Below, piece by piece: positions 40,874 to 53,705 of a stretch of 64,000 bases of DNA (position 1 is its first letter; every line of letters begins with the position of its first letter). Origin of the DNA: Pictodentalium vernedei (lineage: Eukaryota; Mollusca; Scaphopoda; Dentaliida; Dentaliidae). Below the pieces are notes generated by a model. That model saw only the letters and a list, made by a program, of their open reading frames with translations, did no database searches and had not been told where the DNA came from. The position numbers and the translations under genes are program-made. Where the stretch lies: contig CM062294.1 of NCBI GenBank assembly GCA_031216915.1, positions 159,791,455-159,855,454 of the forward strand, written 5' to 3'.

Positions 40874-43184
40874 ACGATTTGGAACTTGGGAGGCGGTGAT
40901 AAGGTGTAAACACGGTAAAGTTGATAAAGTTATGGTTCGCCTAATCAATATGGTCCTCATCTCTTTCTATCTCTCTCTCTCTATCTCTCTTGCAACAATG
41001 TCTGGAAAAATGGTTCAGATGCACGTTATCCTCGTCCATTCAAGTCATAATTTCATAAGTACAAGATAGGATTTATTACACATTTTATGTTCTAATTACG
41101 TGATATGTTACAATAAGACTAAAATACTCGTCCTCCGATTGGACAAGAGCTCACTTAGTTTTTTCTATGATTACGGCTCCAGTGGCATATGTTACCGCCT
41201 GACGTCACCAAGTGAAATATTTGAAAAGATGACAACAATCGGAGAAGATTCAAAGTGCATACAGCCTACGAAATCTTATTTTTCGAGGCCAGTGATCCAT
41301 TCTTTGAATGTATAAACACAACCAACTTATCAAAAAGGTTGAGGTTACTCCATCACAATTCAAATCATGAACTTAAACTGAGTTGGAGTAACTTCGACCT
41401 TCATCTAAATTATTGACTTTTTATTGTCCAGTCACGTCGTGGGGCACACATGAGTTTTTTTTTTACTAAATTTGTTATCGTTAAAATTGCCTTCTTCATT
41501 CAAGTCGCCCTGATCATTTCACGATGCGGGTTTTAGGCTTCGGGTGGGTCTTATTGGTTGAGCGAAAGCTTCGAGCCGCAAACCTCAGACCATGTTACTC
41601 TCAATTCATCACAATAACTTATAATGTTGTGTTCTAGTCAATCTCGAAATCTGATTGGCTAATCAATAAAATTTGCGACAGAAAAGTCGGCGTGAGCCTG
41701 TCGGAAATTTTGTGTTATCCAAATTCCAGGTAAGATTTATTCGTGCGCGTTCTATTTTCGTTCCATTTTGAGTCATTGACAACCGTATCCAAGATAATTA
41801 CACGCTGCGGACGCTTCGACTTTTGTTAAAAGAACATTTTCTACCTGTCTTGTAATTAACTGAAATTAATATGGATGAAGTTAGGAATTTTAATATTAAA
41901 GCGGAAGTGGTTTGGGATAGACTGAAAACAAACGAAATGAGGGAACATAGTTGTTTCGATGTACGTATGTCAAAAAAGACTGTTACGATAGACAAAGGCG
42001 ACGTGTTGTTCATCCAGCGATCCAGTTATTGGAAAATAGGCAGTTGAAGAAGTGTAAGGGAAAGTACTCACTTCATACTTCATCCTCGGGGAAATCACTG
42101 GCGCAAACAGTGTAATCATAATTAATTTTCAAAAAGATAAAAAAAATAATACAAAATGGTATTTTATGTTACAGAACTAGCAGAGGAAATTCCTAACAAA
42201 CATACAAACTAATACAAATACTACAGTAGAAACCAAAATAGGTTGTAGCATAACCACAGTCAACTAAGTATCCTTCTGCTTCAGTATTCAGTATTTTAAC
42301 ACCAGAAGCTGACCTCATTTTATGGGAAAGATCTCACTGAAATGATGTCACTGTTTTGTATTACATGTGTACAGAAGGCATGCGTAGTTTACAGAGTGTA
42401 TTCTACAACTCATTTTGACTAGTACTGTACGGTACACTTTTAACTTAAAGTATTTGTTCTATAATTTTATTTTATTTGAAGCTAGGTGTGTACTGTAATA
42501 ATTTAATAAACTTTGTCTCCTTGAAGAAAATAGCATTTGCTCATGCAACGTATCAGAAAAAACAATAAAAAATCCGCGTGATATGTTTTAAATTATTGAC
42601 ATTTTACCACACTTTCAAGAAACAGTGTCAGATGGTGATGGGGCATGATATGAAGATAATGGCATGGTACTCTCACATTATTTTAAAGGTATGATTATGA
42701 CTTCCAGTAATCAGTTAACCTTCTCCCAGTGAAGACACTAAAACTTTCATTTTATATTCTCTTTATTTTCTGAACATGTTGAAATTTCAACAATTCCATA
42801 TGACCCCCCCCCCCCTCCCCCCATTGAAACTAGTACTATTATATTTCGATTTTTTTCAAACGAATGCCAATTGCAGACAAAGGCACCAAATGTATGTGCA
42901 TAATGTCGAATGTAATTTTAAATTGTTCCCATAAAATTTCTAGAGAAACAAAACACGTGACCCCTCACTAGAACAAGCATACCAGGCCCGTTTCAAAGAG
43001 GGGGCACATGTTATGGTTGTGCTGAATTTAAGCGGAATGTTTTTTTTATTTTTTTTTTTTTTTTTTGCAACTACAGAATTTGGAAACTTCATCTGAAAAC
43101 TTCTGTGTATTTTTTTAGTTTCAATTTTACGTCCTCATCGCTTTCAAATGCAACGTCCGATTTTCTTTTTCTTTTCTATGGCTT
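40874..43184. other. Intergenic, one possible small ORF and MITE relics
   Basis: 41871-42047 (+) is a 58-codon frame starting MDEVRNFNIKAEVVWDRLK with ordinary-looking composition and AGTGTAAGG just after its stop, but I recognise no family. 42716-43070 has two badly eroded TTAA-MITE cores (CCATATGACCCCCC and GTGACCCCTCACTAG). Confidence 0.35.
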
Positions 43185-43465
43185 TTGGAAAATGGTCAAC
43201 GAACTGAAGTTGCAGAATTGCAAGAAATAAACCTTGCCGAAATGTTGCGCGGCTTTTATTCTTTAGCAAGAGCAGCAAAACCCTACTTTAAAAAGTACAT
43301 ATCTCGGCCTTCGGGTCTCAGTAAATGGGCACCTGCGGTTACCCCACATCTAATAAATTTTCTATCATTGGCGATCATTTTTGTCATAAAAGCAATTCAA
43401 AGTTTAATGACATGCTGAAAAAGTTGAAGCGTGAAGGTTTTGACTGGACTAAACACATTCTTCCA
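43185..43465 (+). pseudogene. Crypton/DUF3504-related relic
   Basis: INLAEMLRGFYSLARAAKP at the start, then after an apparent frameshift FNDMLKKLKREGFDWTKHI. These words, in this order and spacing, resemble the N-terminal part of the Crypton-type recombinase-derived proteins (DUF3504/ZMYM-like) common in marine invertebrates. The middle frame is unclear and there is no catalytic domain after it. Recognition is by memory only. Confidence 0.4.
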
Positions 43466-43479
43466 TAAGGGAATTAGAT

Positions 43480-43721
43480 TTAACCCTCTACTTAACATGA
43501 AAAGCAGACAACACTTGCAAACAGAATTCTTGAATAACTAATGTTTTTCATTTTTTGTCTCAAAAACATAGATTATGACCCATCATTGGAACGAGCTCGT
43601 CCAAAGAGGGGCCATAACCTATGTTTTTGAGACAAAAAATGAAAATAAAATAAAAATTAATTGGCGATTTTTTGAGAATAGCGCCGGCCGCTTTTGGTCG
43701 TTACGTTGGGTAAAGGGTGAA
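43480..43721. mobile_element. TTAA-flanked MITE (subfamily A)
   Basis: Ends TTTAACCCTCTACTTAACATG and GTTGGGTAAAGGGTGAA. The core is shortened by loss of part of the palindrome (CATTGGAACGAGCTCGTCC then AAAGAGGGGCC). Confidence 0.7.
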
Positions 43722-46242
43722 ACAAATTACGGTCTAGTGAAGTTTTGTCGGCAGAGTCGCCTAAAAGTCTTCTTCGCAAAGTGTGGTTCGACATTTCCTT
43801 GAATTTTGCAAGACGTGGAAGAGAAAATATGCACAAGTTAATACCTTCTGCCTTTCTCTTCAAAGCAGACAACACGGGTTAGAAATTTGTTGAAATGTCA
43901 AAAAAAGAATCCACTAAGAATAACGCAGGGGACAATATAAAGGACATAGATTTGAAATTGCAACAGGAAAGTTGAATTGTCCTGCAGAATCTCTGAAAGC
44001 CTTCAGTTATAAGCGTAACAACAACAGTGATATATTTTTTCAGCAACCAACGATTACATTTAATTATTCTAATGAAATCTAGTTCAATATAAGGCCCGTG
44101 GGACCTCGCATGTTAAATGACATGATGAAAGACATATCGAATGCTGCATGCCTCAGTGAAATATATACCAACCACTGTGTCAGGGCAACTGCCATCACCC
44201 TTTTGAGTCATGCTAGGGTTGAAGCCAAAAGGGGATAGTGTGAATGTCTGAGCACAGGAATGAGCAAAGCATTCGTAGTTACAACACTGACTCGTCCGAA
44301 CAACAAAAAAAAAACGAATATATAGAAATATTTTAAGTGGCTCTGTGAATAATAACTGTTCATTTTCCAAAGATGTTCAACAAAAAGATCATGAACTGTC
44401 ATCATCCCCTTCAGCATATGATTCCCGCTCATTTTCTAATCCGCCATCTGCGTTCGTAGCAGCTACAGCAACGCGTTTGCCACCGAGTGAGGTGAACTGT
44501 TCGTTCTGTAACAATTATGCCAATTCCAGTAACATAATTACACAAGCCATCGCTTTGCAGAAACAGTTTGGAATGACTAACTGTTCTGTAACCATAAACA
44601 CTTATTACTGTCAGCCTAGTAATTCCAATCGAAACACACACAACTTTTAACTTCAATGTCAAATGCTCAAGTGCTTTCCGACTCATATTGAAAGTAAATC
44701 ATAAGGTAAACTCCAAACTTTGAACGGGGAAACCAGACGACGTAAACACGTTTGTTGAAGTATGTTTTGTTTTTAGAGTTTTCAAAACATATAAACATGA
44801 TAAATGTTGCCAGTACAAACAGAAATATGATTTGTTATTGTTTGAAAAAAAATGAGTACAACGTTTGAAACTATTAGTATAGTGGCAGTACAAAATATAT
44901 TTCGTGATTGGGGTCGGAAATTCCCAATGATGTTGCAAACACTACATTTTTAGATTTAAACTATTGTTTCATAGTTTGGAGATAAAAAAAGAAGGTTTTC
45001 AGAATGGTGAAACTGGTGCTCCGTTTTCAGCTTAATTATATTAAAATGACAATAACTATGTTTTATTTGATTGTTTGTGGCCGTAAACGATAGTTTTACT
45101 GTCGCACATATCCATTTATCGACTCCGCTAACGCTTCGCCGGTAAAACGCAATTTACGGCAGTAAAACCATTGCTCACGGCCCCAAACAATCACATACAA
45201 CACAGTTATCCCCTAAATTATAGATGAACGGTCATAACGAGGGACAGTTGGCTAAAACAAGATAAACATTAACAAGGACGTAGTCAGGTTTTTCAAAAGG
45301 GGCTTAGGAGGAAGTGTTAGGCTGATGGCGAAACGTGGGAGGATAAAATGATAGCGAACGGCAAATGCCGGGAATGCACAAGTAACGGACACAATTTATT
45401 TTGTAACGGCTGTTTTTTAAAATGTTATTTCCTTATGAAACGTATAATTTAACCCTTTTCATTCAGCTGGCAGATATTTCCACCAGGACAACAATACCTT
45501 TATCAGCAGAAAAATGTTTTACTGCTTCTGTTTCACAAAAATGTTCCCCTTAAATTGTTTTCAGTTTCTTAATTCGACAGGGATTGGCGAGCAGGTTATG
45601 CAACTTATATTAACGCCTCTCCTTGGCCCATTGGCGCAGATGTATGGGATGACCTTCATAGCGGCAACTTCGTGGCCTCACTCTTCCCGAATACTACGAA
45701 GAGATCTTTAGCTTGAACGCAGTGTGTCTCTCTCTGAACAGAGCACAGTTATTTTACGTCCCCACCCGATAGGACGGTACGCTGTGACAGCATCAACCCC
45801 ACAATTGATGCCGACAGAGAGTGTTCGGACACCTCGAGAACTCGAGAATTGATCTCGGGACCTCTGGTACAAGAGACCAGCGCACTTGTACACTCGGCAA
45901 CAACTCTCTTTAAGTTAGATTGGTTATTCAATAAATCATGTCTGCACTTCATTTGTCAGTTTTTTCGTTAAATCCAGTCATGGCTGCTTCATAGCAGCCA
46001 TGAATGAATTTCGAGTAAAAATGCAAGGAATTTGAAAAAATAATCTGCAGGCAAGAGTTAACCCATTGAACCCTAACGCCCAGGGTGGTATCGTCTCGTG
46101 TAAACTGTCTACAGTCTACAGTGAAATGCCGAATCCATTCATCATTTGGAGGGAGGTTCAGTGATAATGTAATCCTACAGCTCTGCAGAGTTGTAGGATT
46201 AAATTAGAACTGATCCTCTCTAACAATTTATTCGCTCATTGC
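43722..46242. other. Intergenic, no supported gene
   Basis: An open frame at 44345-44650 (+, 101 codons, Ser/Asn-rich, ends ...NTYYCQPSNSNRNTHNF) may be an old coding fragment, but I recognise nothing. Otherwise AT-rich unique DNA. Confidence 0.35.
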
Positions 46243-46348
46243 ACGTTGGGGAGTCTGGCAGTTGCTCGCTCGTGCTTGGTGGTTCTCTCCAGGTAAAACT
46301 ATCCGACACGAGGTGAAGCTGGCTGTCAAAAGTGTCACTAGACCCCAG

Positions 46349-46427
<79 letters not shown>
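46243..46427 (-). mobile_element. SINE 3' part with (AAAT)n tail
   Basis: On the minus strand the body has the words of the SINE at 52335-52745 (CGACACGAGGTGA...CTGTCAAAAGTGTCAC on the plus strand) and ends in about 20 AAAT units at 46348-46427. Confidence 0.6.
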
Positions 46428-46428
<1 letters not shown>

Positions 46429-46500
46429 AAAAGTTGCTCATTGTCTCGCTAGTTCGTCCAAAGCCAAATATTTCCTCACCCAAAACATTTATATTTTTTT

Positions 46501-46722
46501 ACCCGGAGAGAACCAACGTGCAGTGGCGAACATCTGTCAGACTACCCCACGTACCAACTCCAAACAAGCATGGTTAGAACTGGTTGAAGACAAGTGCACC
46601 GCCGACGTGCAGTATGTCTTAGTACACAGCGCTACCGTGCCCCCGCGTGGGCAATCGGGGTGATGTGCCGTGTCCAAGGACACAACGCGATCACCCCCTG
46701 GCGGGGATCAAACCCTGGATTT
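46501..46722 (+). mobile_element. SINE fragment, opposite orientation
   Basis: ACCCGGAGAGAACCAACGTG, GTTGAAGACAAGTGCACC, CCAAGGACACAACGCG: the same word order as 52340-52745 read on the plus strand. It is cut by the MITE that begins at 46723. Confidence 0.55.
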
Positions 46723-46962
46723 TTAACCCAACGAATCGGCCACATCCGCTCGCGTAAAATGCAAATTGGCAAATTCAGCAGCTGAAAAAATACGTTTTTT
46801 TCCAAAAAAAATCAACAAAACCATATCATGTGAGCCCCTCTTTGGAACGAACTCGTTCCAAGGAGGGGTCACATGATAAGGTTTTGTTGAAAAGTTTTTG
46901 GAAAAAATTTAATAAATGGTATTTAAAATAATAAATTTTGATATCGTCTGCGCTGGGTAAAG
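46723..46962. mobile_element. TTAA-MITE subfamily B
   Basis: Left TTAACCCAACGAATCGGCCAC, right CGTCTGCGCTGGGTAAAG. Core GTGAGCCCCTCTTTGGAACG with a shortened palindrome. Confidence 0.65.
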
Positions 46963-47089
46963 TTTGCAGGTCCAATACCATAACCACTGAAAAATACACT
47001 TCCAAACATTTATAAATACAGCATTGAAAGGGTTAATGATTTTACCTCTGATCAATCCATGTGGACACAGGAAAAAGTTTTTTCATTTA

Positions 47090-47207
47090 ATTATTTATTT
47101 ATTTATTTTTTATTTAAACTTTCGACTGCCAGGGTCACCTCCTGTCGGACAGTTTTACGGGTGGAGGAAGCCGGAGTACCCAAGACAACCACCGAGCAAC
47201 GGCCAGT
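47090..47207 (+). mobile_element. SINE fragment
   Basis: (ATTT)n then CTGCCAGGGTCACCTCCTGT, ACAGTTTTACGGGTGGAGGA, AGCCGGAGTACCC: tail and core of the same SINE, antisense relative to its 5S-like head. Confidence 0.55.
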
Positions 47208-48215
47208 AATCGTTGTAAAAATGACGTATCAAGGCAGGAAAGAAGGGCACATGGAAAATAAGGTGCTGTAGATATGGCACATTTTGGACAAGGGGAAATG
47301 TACAAATGTACCAGAAAGAGGGTTAATAACAAATTATAAAATTCATGATATTTAACAATCGACGATACCTTTAATTTGCTCATTTTCCCCCACATACACG
47401 CAATAGTAATACTGCTTGGGCCGTCCGCTTATCTGCAACGGTCTTCACCTCGCGTGTGATTTCTCTCCTCATACTCCCTCTTATATCCCAGCATTTAGAC
47501 ACACACTTTTTGTGACATATCCAAATTGTGGTTTCTCAATATACACAACTAGTCCAGGCACATTAGACATAAAAATGAGAAAGTAAGGAAAAAAATCGGA
47601 GAAAGCTGATTTGTTTATATGTTTCCGGGACACACATTGCGGATAAAGTGTGAAAAGTCCCCGCGAATCCGAGTTGAGCTTTTTTAGTAAAAGCGTTTTT
47701 TTGATGAAAAAAAAAATTTAAAAAAAAATTCGACCCAGCTCCATATTTCTCATTCTTATTCGCCTTAGTAGGGTGAGAATCATAAATATCGTGCTGAATT
47801 ATATTAAGAATACATATCCCCAACAGAAAATGCCAACTTTGTACCAATCCTCACACTCAATGGTGAAATATTCACGAAAATGTACAAAATTACGAAAAAA
47901 AATTTATTGTTTTCATACACACAACGGTACACAACGTCCATTAAATCAAATCTACGACTACTTTGGGAGTTAAATTATATATCAAAAATTGCAGAAAAGC
48001 AGTGGCTTTATAATGATATATAACAATAGTGATTTATTCCATAATGAACTGGTGAAACGTGTGAAATATTAACCATACCCCCTAAACTCAAATTCAAACG
48101 GCATCGACTTTTCTCATTCAAATACCGTATTATAGCATCATTGTTTCAATTGCCATGTTCGATTAAATCACATAATGTGGTGTTCGCCTACACTCAAGAT
48201 GCAAACTGAATGTGA
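47208..48215. other. Upstream of the FEN-like gene, nothing recognised
   Basis: No exon encoding the missing N-terminal part of the downstream gene could be identified. AT-rich with A-runs. Confidence 0.35.
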
Positions 48216-50812
48216 GAAACAGGGACTGAACATTTGTCCAGTGACGTTGACCAACCACTTTATATCAAAGCAGTGGAGATTGTGTCTTCGTCAGATAAGT
48301 TGACAAAAGTTTTCGTTAGACTCGGCGGCTTCCATATGATTATGTCATATTTAGGGGCAATTGGTTCGATCATGGCTGGTAGCGGCTTGGATGAACTTTG
48401 GGGGACTGTTTATGCTGGTGGGTCAATCCATCATTTGATCAGTGGTCATGCATATTCAAGAGCAGTTCGTGCCCATTTGCTAACACAAATTGCCATTACA
48501 AAACTTGTGTTTGAAGAAAGCCGAACACTAGATAACATAGACTGCACAGAAGTCAATGAAATATTCTGTGGACTTGCCAGAGGTGACTGTACAACAGCTG
48601 ACGCTGTCAATCAAGAAAGTGTCAACCACCTACTGTCAAAATTACACGAACCGCTCCAGAATGCGTCCGTGGGACGCACAGGAAAGCTTTGGGTACAATA
48701 CTACGAGCAAATAGGTCTTCTCCAGTTGTTCTTGAGAGCAGAGCGCACAGGCGACTGGGAACTCCACACATATTGTGTTCGCAATATGATTTCAGTATTT
48801 CACGCAGGTGGTCATTTTGCATACGCAAAAAGTTCTCATCTCTATTTGCAGCAGATGAATGAGCTAACAGAAATAATGCAACAGGATGATTTGAAGTTGT
48901 TCACTGAGAAAGGTTACTTTACCATAAGGCGCTCAGATAAATTCTGGGACGGGATATATTCTGATCAGACCATAGAGCAGTGTTTAATGAGAATGTTCAA
49001 GCTCCATGGTGGTCTCACACATGGCAGGGGAATAACCGATAGCACTGTTGCGAAATGGGTACATGGACTACCTCTTTGCCTTCCGATATGTAATGCTCTC
49101 GAAAATTTTGTTCAGGTTCACACTGGTCATGGCGAACAACATCGGGATCTCCGTCAAAGTTCACAATTGATTGATGCCAATGATATCACCAAATTATTGA
49201 ACTGGCTCAGAGTGCATTCCCCCTTTCAGAATAGAGATCCACTACAATTAGTCTCTATAGCGACCGGGCTTGTGGCCGACGAAACTGTGAACTGTTACCA
49301 AGTTCGCAAAATTGGTGAATGTTGCGTATCGAATGTTGTAAGCAAAACGTTCAACAGCATCAAACTACGACGTGTTGACACTGTGAAGTCTTTCGCATCG
49401 ATGGCAAATAGCATCAAAGTCCGTGGAAGTAAGGTAGTGACTGACCCCACAATTCTGTTCAACCGCATCACATGTGTTATTCAGTCACAAGCAGAGATGG
49501 AAGAGTATCTCAAATATGAACTCGCCCCGAAACCACCAGCATTGTTTGATTCTGCTGGAATGAGGAAGACACAGAAAAGCACGCTCGGTAAGATCCTCAA
49601 AACATACGGTTCCGAGCAAACTAAAATCCCAGAACATTCTCTGTTTGTTGTAGATGGTGGATTTTTATTGAGGGCAATTGTATGGCCTAAACAGTCGTCA
49701 TATAAGGACATATGTACATCATATTCCAATTATCTAGTGAGACATTTTGGGGCGAACGTCGTGGTTGTTTTTGATGGTTATGCTTGTACAATGTCGACAA
49801 AGGGCATGGAACAAGCCCGTGGATCTAAAGACAGGTATTCCATTGATATCAATATCTCACCCGAGTTACCAGCCACCACACCCCAATCCGATTTCCTTGC
49901 AAATGCCAAGAACAAAACCCGACTGATCGATCTTCTAATGCAGGAGCTATCTGCTATCAATATTCAGTCCAAGTAGGCCGAGGCTGATGCTGATGTACTG
50001 ATAGCCGAAACTGCACTTGACATCGCTCAAGATGACAACAATGTTGTCGTTGTGGGAACAGACACAGACTTGTTAGTCATTCTTACCTCTCGAGTTCAAC
50101 CGGGATGTAATATTCACATGATGTATTCCATTACCCCAAACTTACTAGTTTCAGTTAGTGAAATAGCAACCAAAATGGGTGACCATAGAAGCAACCTCCT
50201 TGTAGCACATTCTATAAGTGGTTGTGACACTACTTCTGCACTCTTTCGAGTTGGTAAGAAGAAAGTATTCAGTACAATTGTCTCCGATGTTACTAGCGAC
50301 CCACAACAGTATGTCAACACAATTTTGGCGGATGACAGTACACCAAGTTCAGTAACCGCTGCCGGGGAACAACTTCTCCTGATCTTATACGGGAGTAAAA
50401 CTGTTTCCTCTCTCGACCAATATAGATATGTCACTTACAAGCGTTATGTAGCAAAATCTAAACTGAATAAACCCATCGACCTAGCCTCACTCCCACCAAG
50501 CAGCGATGCTGCACAACAACATGTCTACAGATGTTATCTCCAGGTCCAACAATGGCTGGGCACTTCGCTTCCTCCGACGGATTGGGGGTGGTCGCTAGAC
50601 AATGGACTTCTTGTACCGACTGCAGCCACAAAGCCATGTGCCCCGATAACCTACTGAATCTGATCAGTTGTGGTTGCAAGAGTGCTTATACAAAAAGGTG
50701 TGGGTGTAAGAAGGCAGGACTCTCTTGCTCAGGTTTGTGTAATTGCAGTTCGGATTCTTGTAACAACCACAGAAACACTGTCCTGTCGGAAATTTCTGAG
50801 TTCGATGAATAA
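48216..50812 (+). pseudogene. FEN/XPG-like nuclease-domain protein with CXC-type tail, broken
   Basis: The frame is open from 48216 with no convincing start, so the 5' part is lost or in another exon. The N-terminal region (DQPLYIKAVEIV, RLGGFHMIMSYLGAIG, MAGSGLDEL) matches a multi-copy uncharacterised family I recall from corals, molluscs and other invertebrates. Later motifs fit the FEN1/XPG core: VVDGG (about 49650), VVVFDGY (about 49762), AEADADVLIAE (49977), GTDTDLLVIL (50055), ISGCDTTSA (about 50215), all with the expected acids. A TAG at 49974-49976 sits just before the AEADAD motif. A frameshift near 50640 separates it from a Cys-rich tail (SCGCKSAYTKRCGCKK) like CXC domains. Function unknown; probably a mobile-element or dispersed gene family. 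Confidence 0.65.
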
Positions 50813-52334
50813 TATGTATATAGGTCATGTCATTTCTGTATATAGCGTTGATAATAGTCAATGTAACTTAATCCATGTTGATTGATTTGTACATTCTGTA
50901 AATATTATTTATTGATTTTTGTACATTCTGTAAATATTATTTATTGATCTAATGCTGCCAGACACAGACGTGTCTGTTCGGTCCGAAGCCCCAAAATAGT
51001 TGAGTTCTCATGCTGACGAATTTTATGCCAAAAGGGGAACTCGGCCAGAAGCAGAGGGAGTCTTCCATAATGTCTATTTTGTAAGCAATGACAAAAGTCT
51101 TCAAATGGTGGTGGATTTTTTATCGTCTGTCCAACTAACATCCCGTTCTGTACTACGACCCTTTGGGCAAATCCGTTAGGAAAATCGTCATTTTTTGCGT
51201 AAATCCGATACTTTTTTGTGAATTTTCAATAATTTTTCGCAGAAATTGTCACAGAATGCACATTTTCCTCTAGGTAAATGTATATTAGACATTATGTAGC
51301 TCGAAATACGCGTAAACAAAAAATACAGTTGGATCAATTCGAGGTAACAAAGTTCGTGCGATTTTTTTTTATTTTCTTCAAACGCGTTTTCGAAAAAAGG
51401 CTGTAGAAAAAAAAATTCAACTGGGATTTTAGGGGACTTTTGTCTAATCGTTCAGTGACATGTACTCGACATTCCCTGAAAAAATCAGCTTTCTCCGATT
51501 TTTTTCCCTAGTGAAACCTAATGTTCTTGGGCTAAACGACAGCAACAATAAAATAAAGAAAAACAAAAAAAAAAAACAACCCAGAATAATAATAAAAAGG
51601 AAACAATATTAAACACTACAAAATGCCAACAAAAAAACTTTAAAAAATTTAAATAACATCCACCTTTTGAAACAAGAGTATTCGCTATTTTCCTTCCAAC
51701 ACATGTACACTCTACACTTTTCTACCCTGCGTGCCATTTTTTCTGTGCTGAAAAAGTGTGCCATAATTTTCTGTGCCGTCTTTTCCTGAGATATTTTTTC
51801 AAGAAACTTCTTGGACCCATGTTTATCACTGTATTGGTTCACAGAGTACTATTGCTTGCTATCGGATTACGTCGGTGCGGAGAGCCGAGGGTGACAGGTG
51901 CTTCCTGTGCCCCCCCCCCCTCGCCAAATGGGAGCTCCAGAAATAAATGCACTAGCTGCTTTCCGGACATTGTAATTATTTCGTTTTTAATGCAAAGTAA
52001 ACTCCAATAACTTCTCAACGACATAATGAAGGACAATTAATAACCTTTTGAGAACAAAGGCTCGTCACAATTAATTAGATATAACAAAGACATCGTGTAA
52101 AAATAGTTCACCGAGATGTTGAAGATTCCTGTGAGGGCCTAAGCGCCCTCATTAAGAAATAATCAAACCTAATGACAGGATTAGCTAAAAATACCAACTT
52201 GAAGAACAAATGGAAACAAGTGTAAATTGTTCATCAGTAACAATTTGGGGATGTTTTATCAATAGACGTTGTCACGACAATGCTTTTGAAACACTAATTG
52301 TGGGCTAATTAAATATATGTTAAGGCCCCACAAT
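50813..52334. other. Intergenic, no supported gene
   Basis: A short tandem duplication at 50884-50947 (TTGTACATTCTGTAAATATT twice), A-rich runs and a C-run at 51911-51921. No coding pattern. Confidence 0.4.
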
Positions 52335-52745
52335 TTTTTTTTTGTTTATTAGGGTTTAACGACACATTAACAGCCAGGGTCATATCATGTCGGTGACAGT
52401 TTTACGGGTGGAGAAAGCCGGAGTACCCGGAGAGAACCACCGAGCAACGACGAGCAGCTGTCAGCTCTCCAACATCGTAACTCTGCTGAACTCTGCACCG
52501 CGGCACAGGAAGTGTTAGATTGGTTGAAGACATGCGTACCTTCGACGTGCCGTACGCCTTAGTACACAGCGTCATCGTGTCCCCATGTAGGCAATCGGGG
52601 TAAGTGCCTTGCCCAAGGACACAACGCGGGAGCGCGAATCAGTCGCTGAAATGGTCACCCATCCAACTACTAACCGCGCTCGACGTTGCTTAACTTCGGT
52701 GATCTGACGAGAACCGGTTACCGCGACGCCACCGCGTCCCCTAAG
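52335..52745 (-). mobile_element. 5S rRNA-derived SINE, near full length
   Basis: On the minus strand the head (about 52725-52650) reads CCGGTTCTCGTCAGATCACC, then GAAGTTAAGCAACGTCGAGC and TTGGATGGGTGACC, closely matching the internal promoter half of 5S rRNA. The body follows, then a core with GGTTCTCTCCGGGTACTCC, and an A/T-rich tail (AACAAAAAAAA). Most other SINE pieces between 46 and 60 kb match its body. A 5S-derived head defines the SINE3 class, transcribed by RNA polymerase III and mobilised by a LINE. Confidence 0.75.
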
Positions 52746-53326
52746 GCCCCATAAAGCAGGTTTTCTGTTGCGCAGGCCAATTTTTGTAAAATTGCACGTG
52801 GGCAAGCGGTTTTTTATTTTACTTTATTTTTTACTTTTGTAATTATTTCTTTGCCTTCAAAAGTTCATAGTCTTGGATTATTTTGCCTCATAATCTACAG
52901 AAAAGCATGGGTGTTGGTGTATTCCGTCCCTTGAATGCATGAAGGCTTTCCAACGCTTAAACATTGCAAAGCGTTGTAGCTGTGAAGGGAAAATGTATCA
53001 ATTTTTTATTAACTTGGGGAAAATTGCAGACTTAAACGATTTGATTTTCATTTTTTTAAGTTTGCATTGGTTATAAGAAGAGAGCAATCGGCAGCCAAAA
53101 GGACCATGCTGGGTGTAGGGAGATGGGTGGCTGAGAAACATATTTTTAACATTTTGGGGCCTAAGTTTGTCTACTTGTATACATCATTCTGGATAGATTC
53201 GTACCAATATGACTGTATCAAGCAGTGATGTCCTTCGACCCATAGTGCCTCTTACTACGCTCTTCTTCATCCAAAGGCAAATTCGTCCAACATTTTCAAA
53301 TGTCATGTATCATATTCACGATTGGT
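52746..53326. other. Intergenic, nothing recognised
   Basis: AT-rich, no family pattern. Confidence 0.4.
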
Positions 53327-53510
53327 TTAACCCTTTTCCTACCATGAAAAGCAGCCGACACTTGCCAAAAATATTTTTTGAATAACATTTTTTGTCTTAA
53401 AAACAGGGTCAATACCTATGTTTTTGATACAAACTAAAAAAAAAATGAAAATTAATTGGAAATTTTTGAGCGCTGGCCGGTTTTTTCCGTTACGTTGGGT
53501 AAAGGGTTAA
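53327..53510. mobile_element. TTAA-MITE subfamily A, core deleted
   Basis: Perfect TTAA ends (TTTAACCCTTTTCCTACC and GTTGGGTAAAGGGTTAA). The palindromic core is reduced to AACAGGGTCAATACC. Confidence 0.75.
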
Positions 53511-53524
53511 GGACTGAAATATAG

Positions 53525-53705
53525 GTTCCAAGGAAACACGGTGACTAAGTGGTGAGAGCATTGGACTTAAAACCAAAAGGCCGACGGTTCGATTCTGGGT
53601 AACGGCCATTGCGTTATGCCATTGTGCAAGAAACTTTATCCATATTAGCCAAGTGGGCACACGGCGGCGCTGAGTATTTAGGCGCACTGCGCTTCAATGG
53701 TTCAC
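53525..53705 (+). mobile_element. tRNA-derived SINE head (Leu-like)
   Basis: ACTAAGTGGTGAGAGCATT (A box) and GACGGTTCGATTCTGG (B box) are spaced as in a tRNA, with a loop CTTAAAA that would give anticodon TAA. The acceptor stem does not close, and a non-tRNA body (AAGAAACTTTATCC...) continues, so it is a SINE rather than a tRNA gene. Confidence 0.55.

Noticed and set aside
46220-46483. Minus-strand frame with repeated Phe-Ile-Tyr-Leu
   Set aside because: It is a translation of the (AAAT)n microsatellite.
52650-52725. A functional 5S rRNA gene
   Set aside because: Only the internal-promoter half of 5S is present and it continues into SINE body.
53525-53600. A functional tRNA-Leu gene
   Set aside because: A and B boxes are present but the acceptor stem does not close and SINE-like sequence follows.
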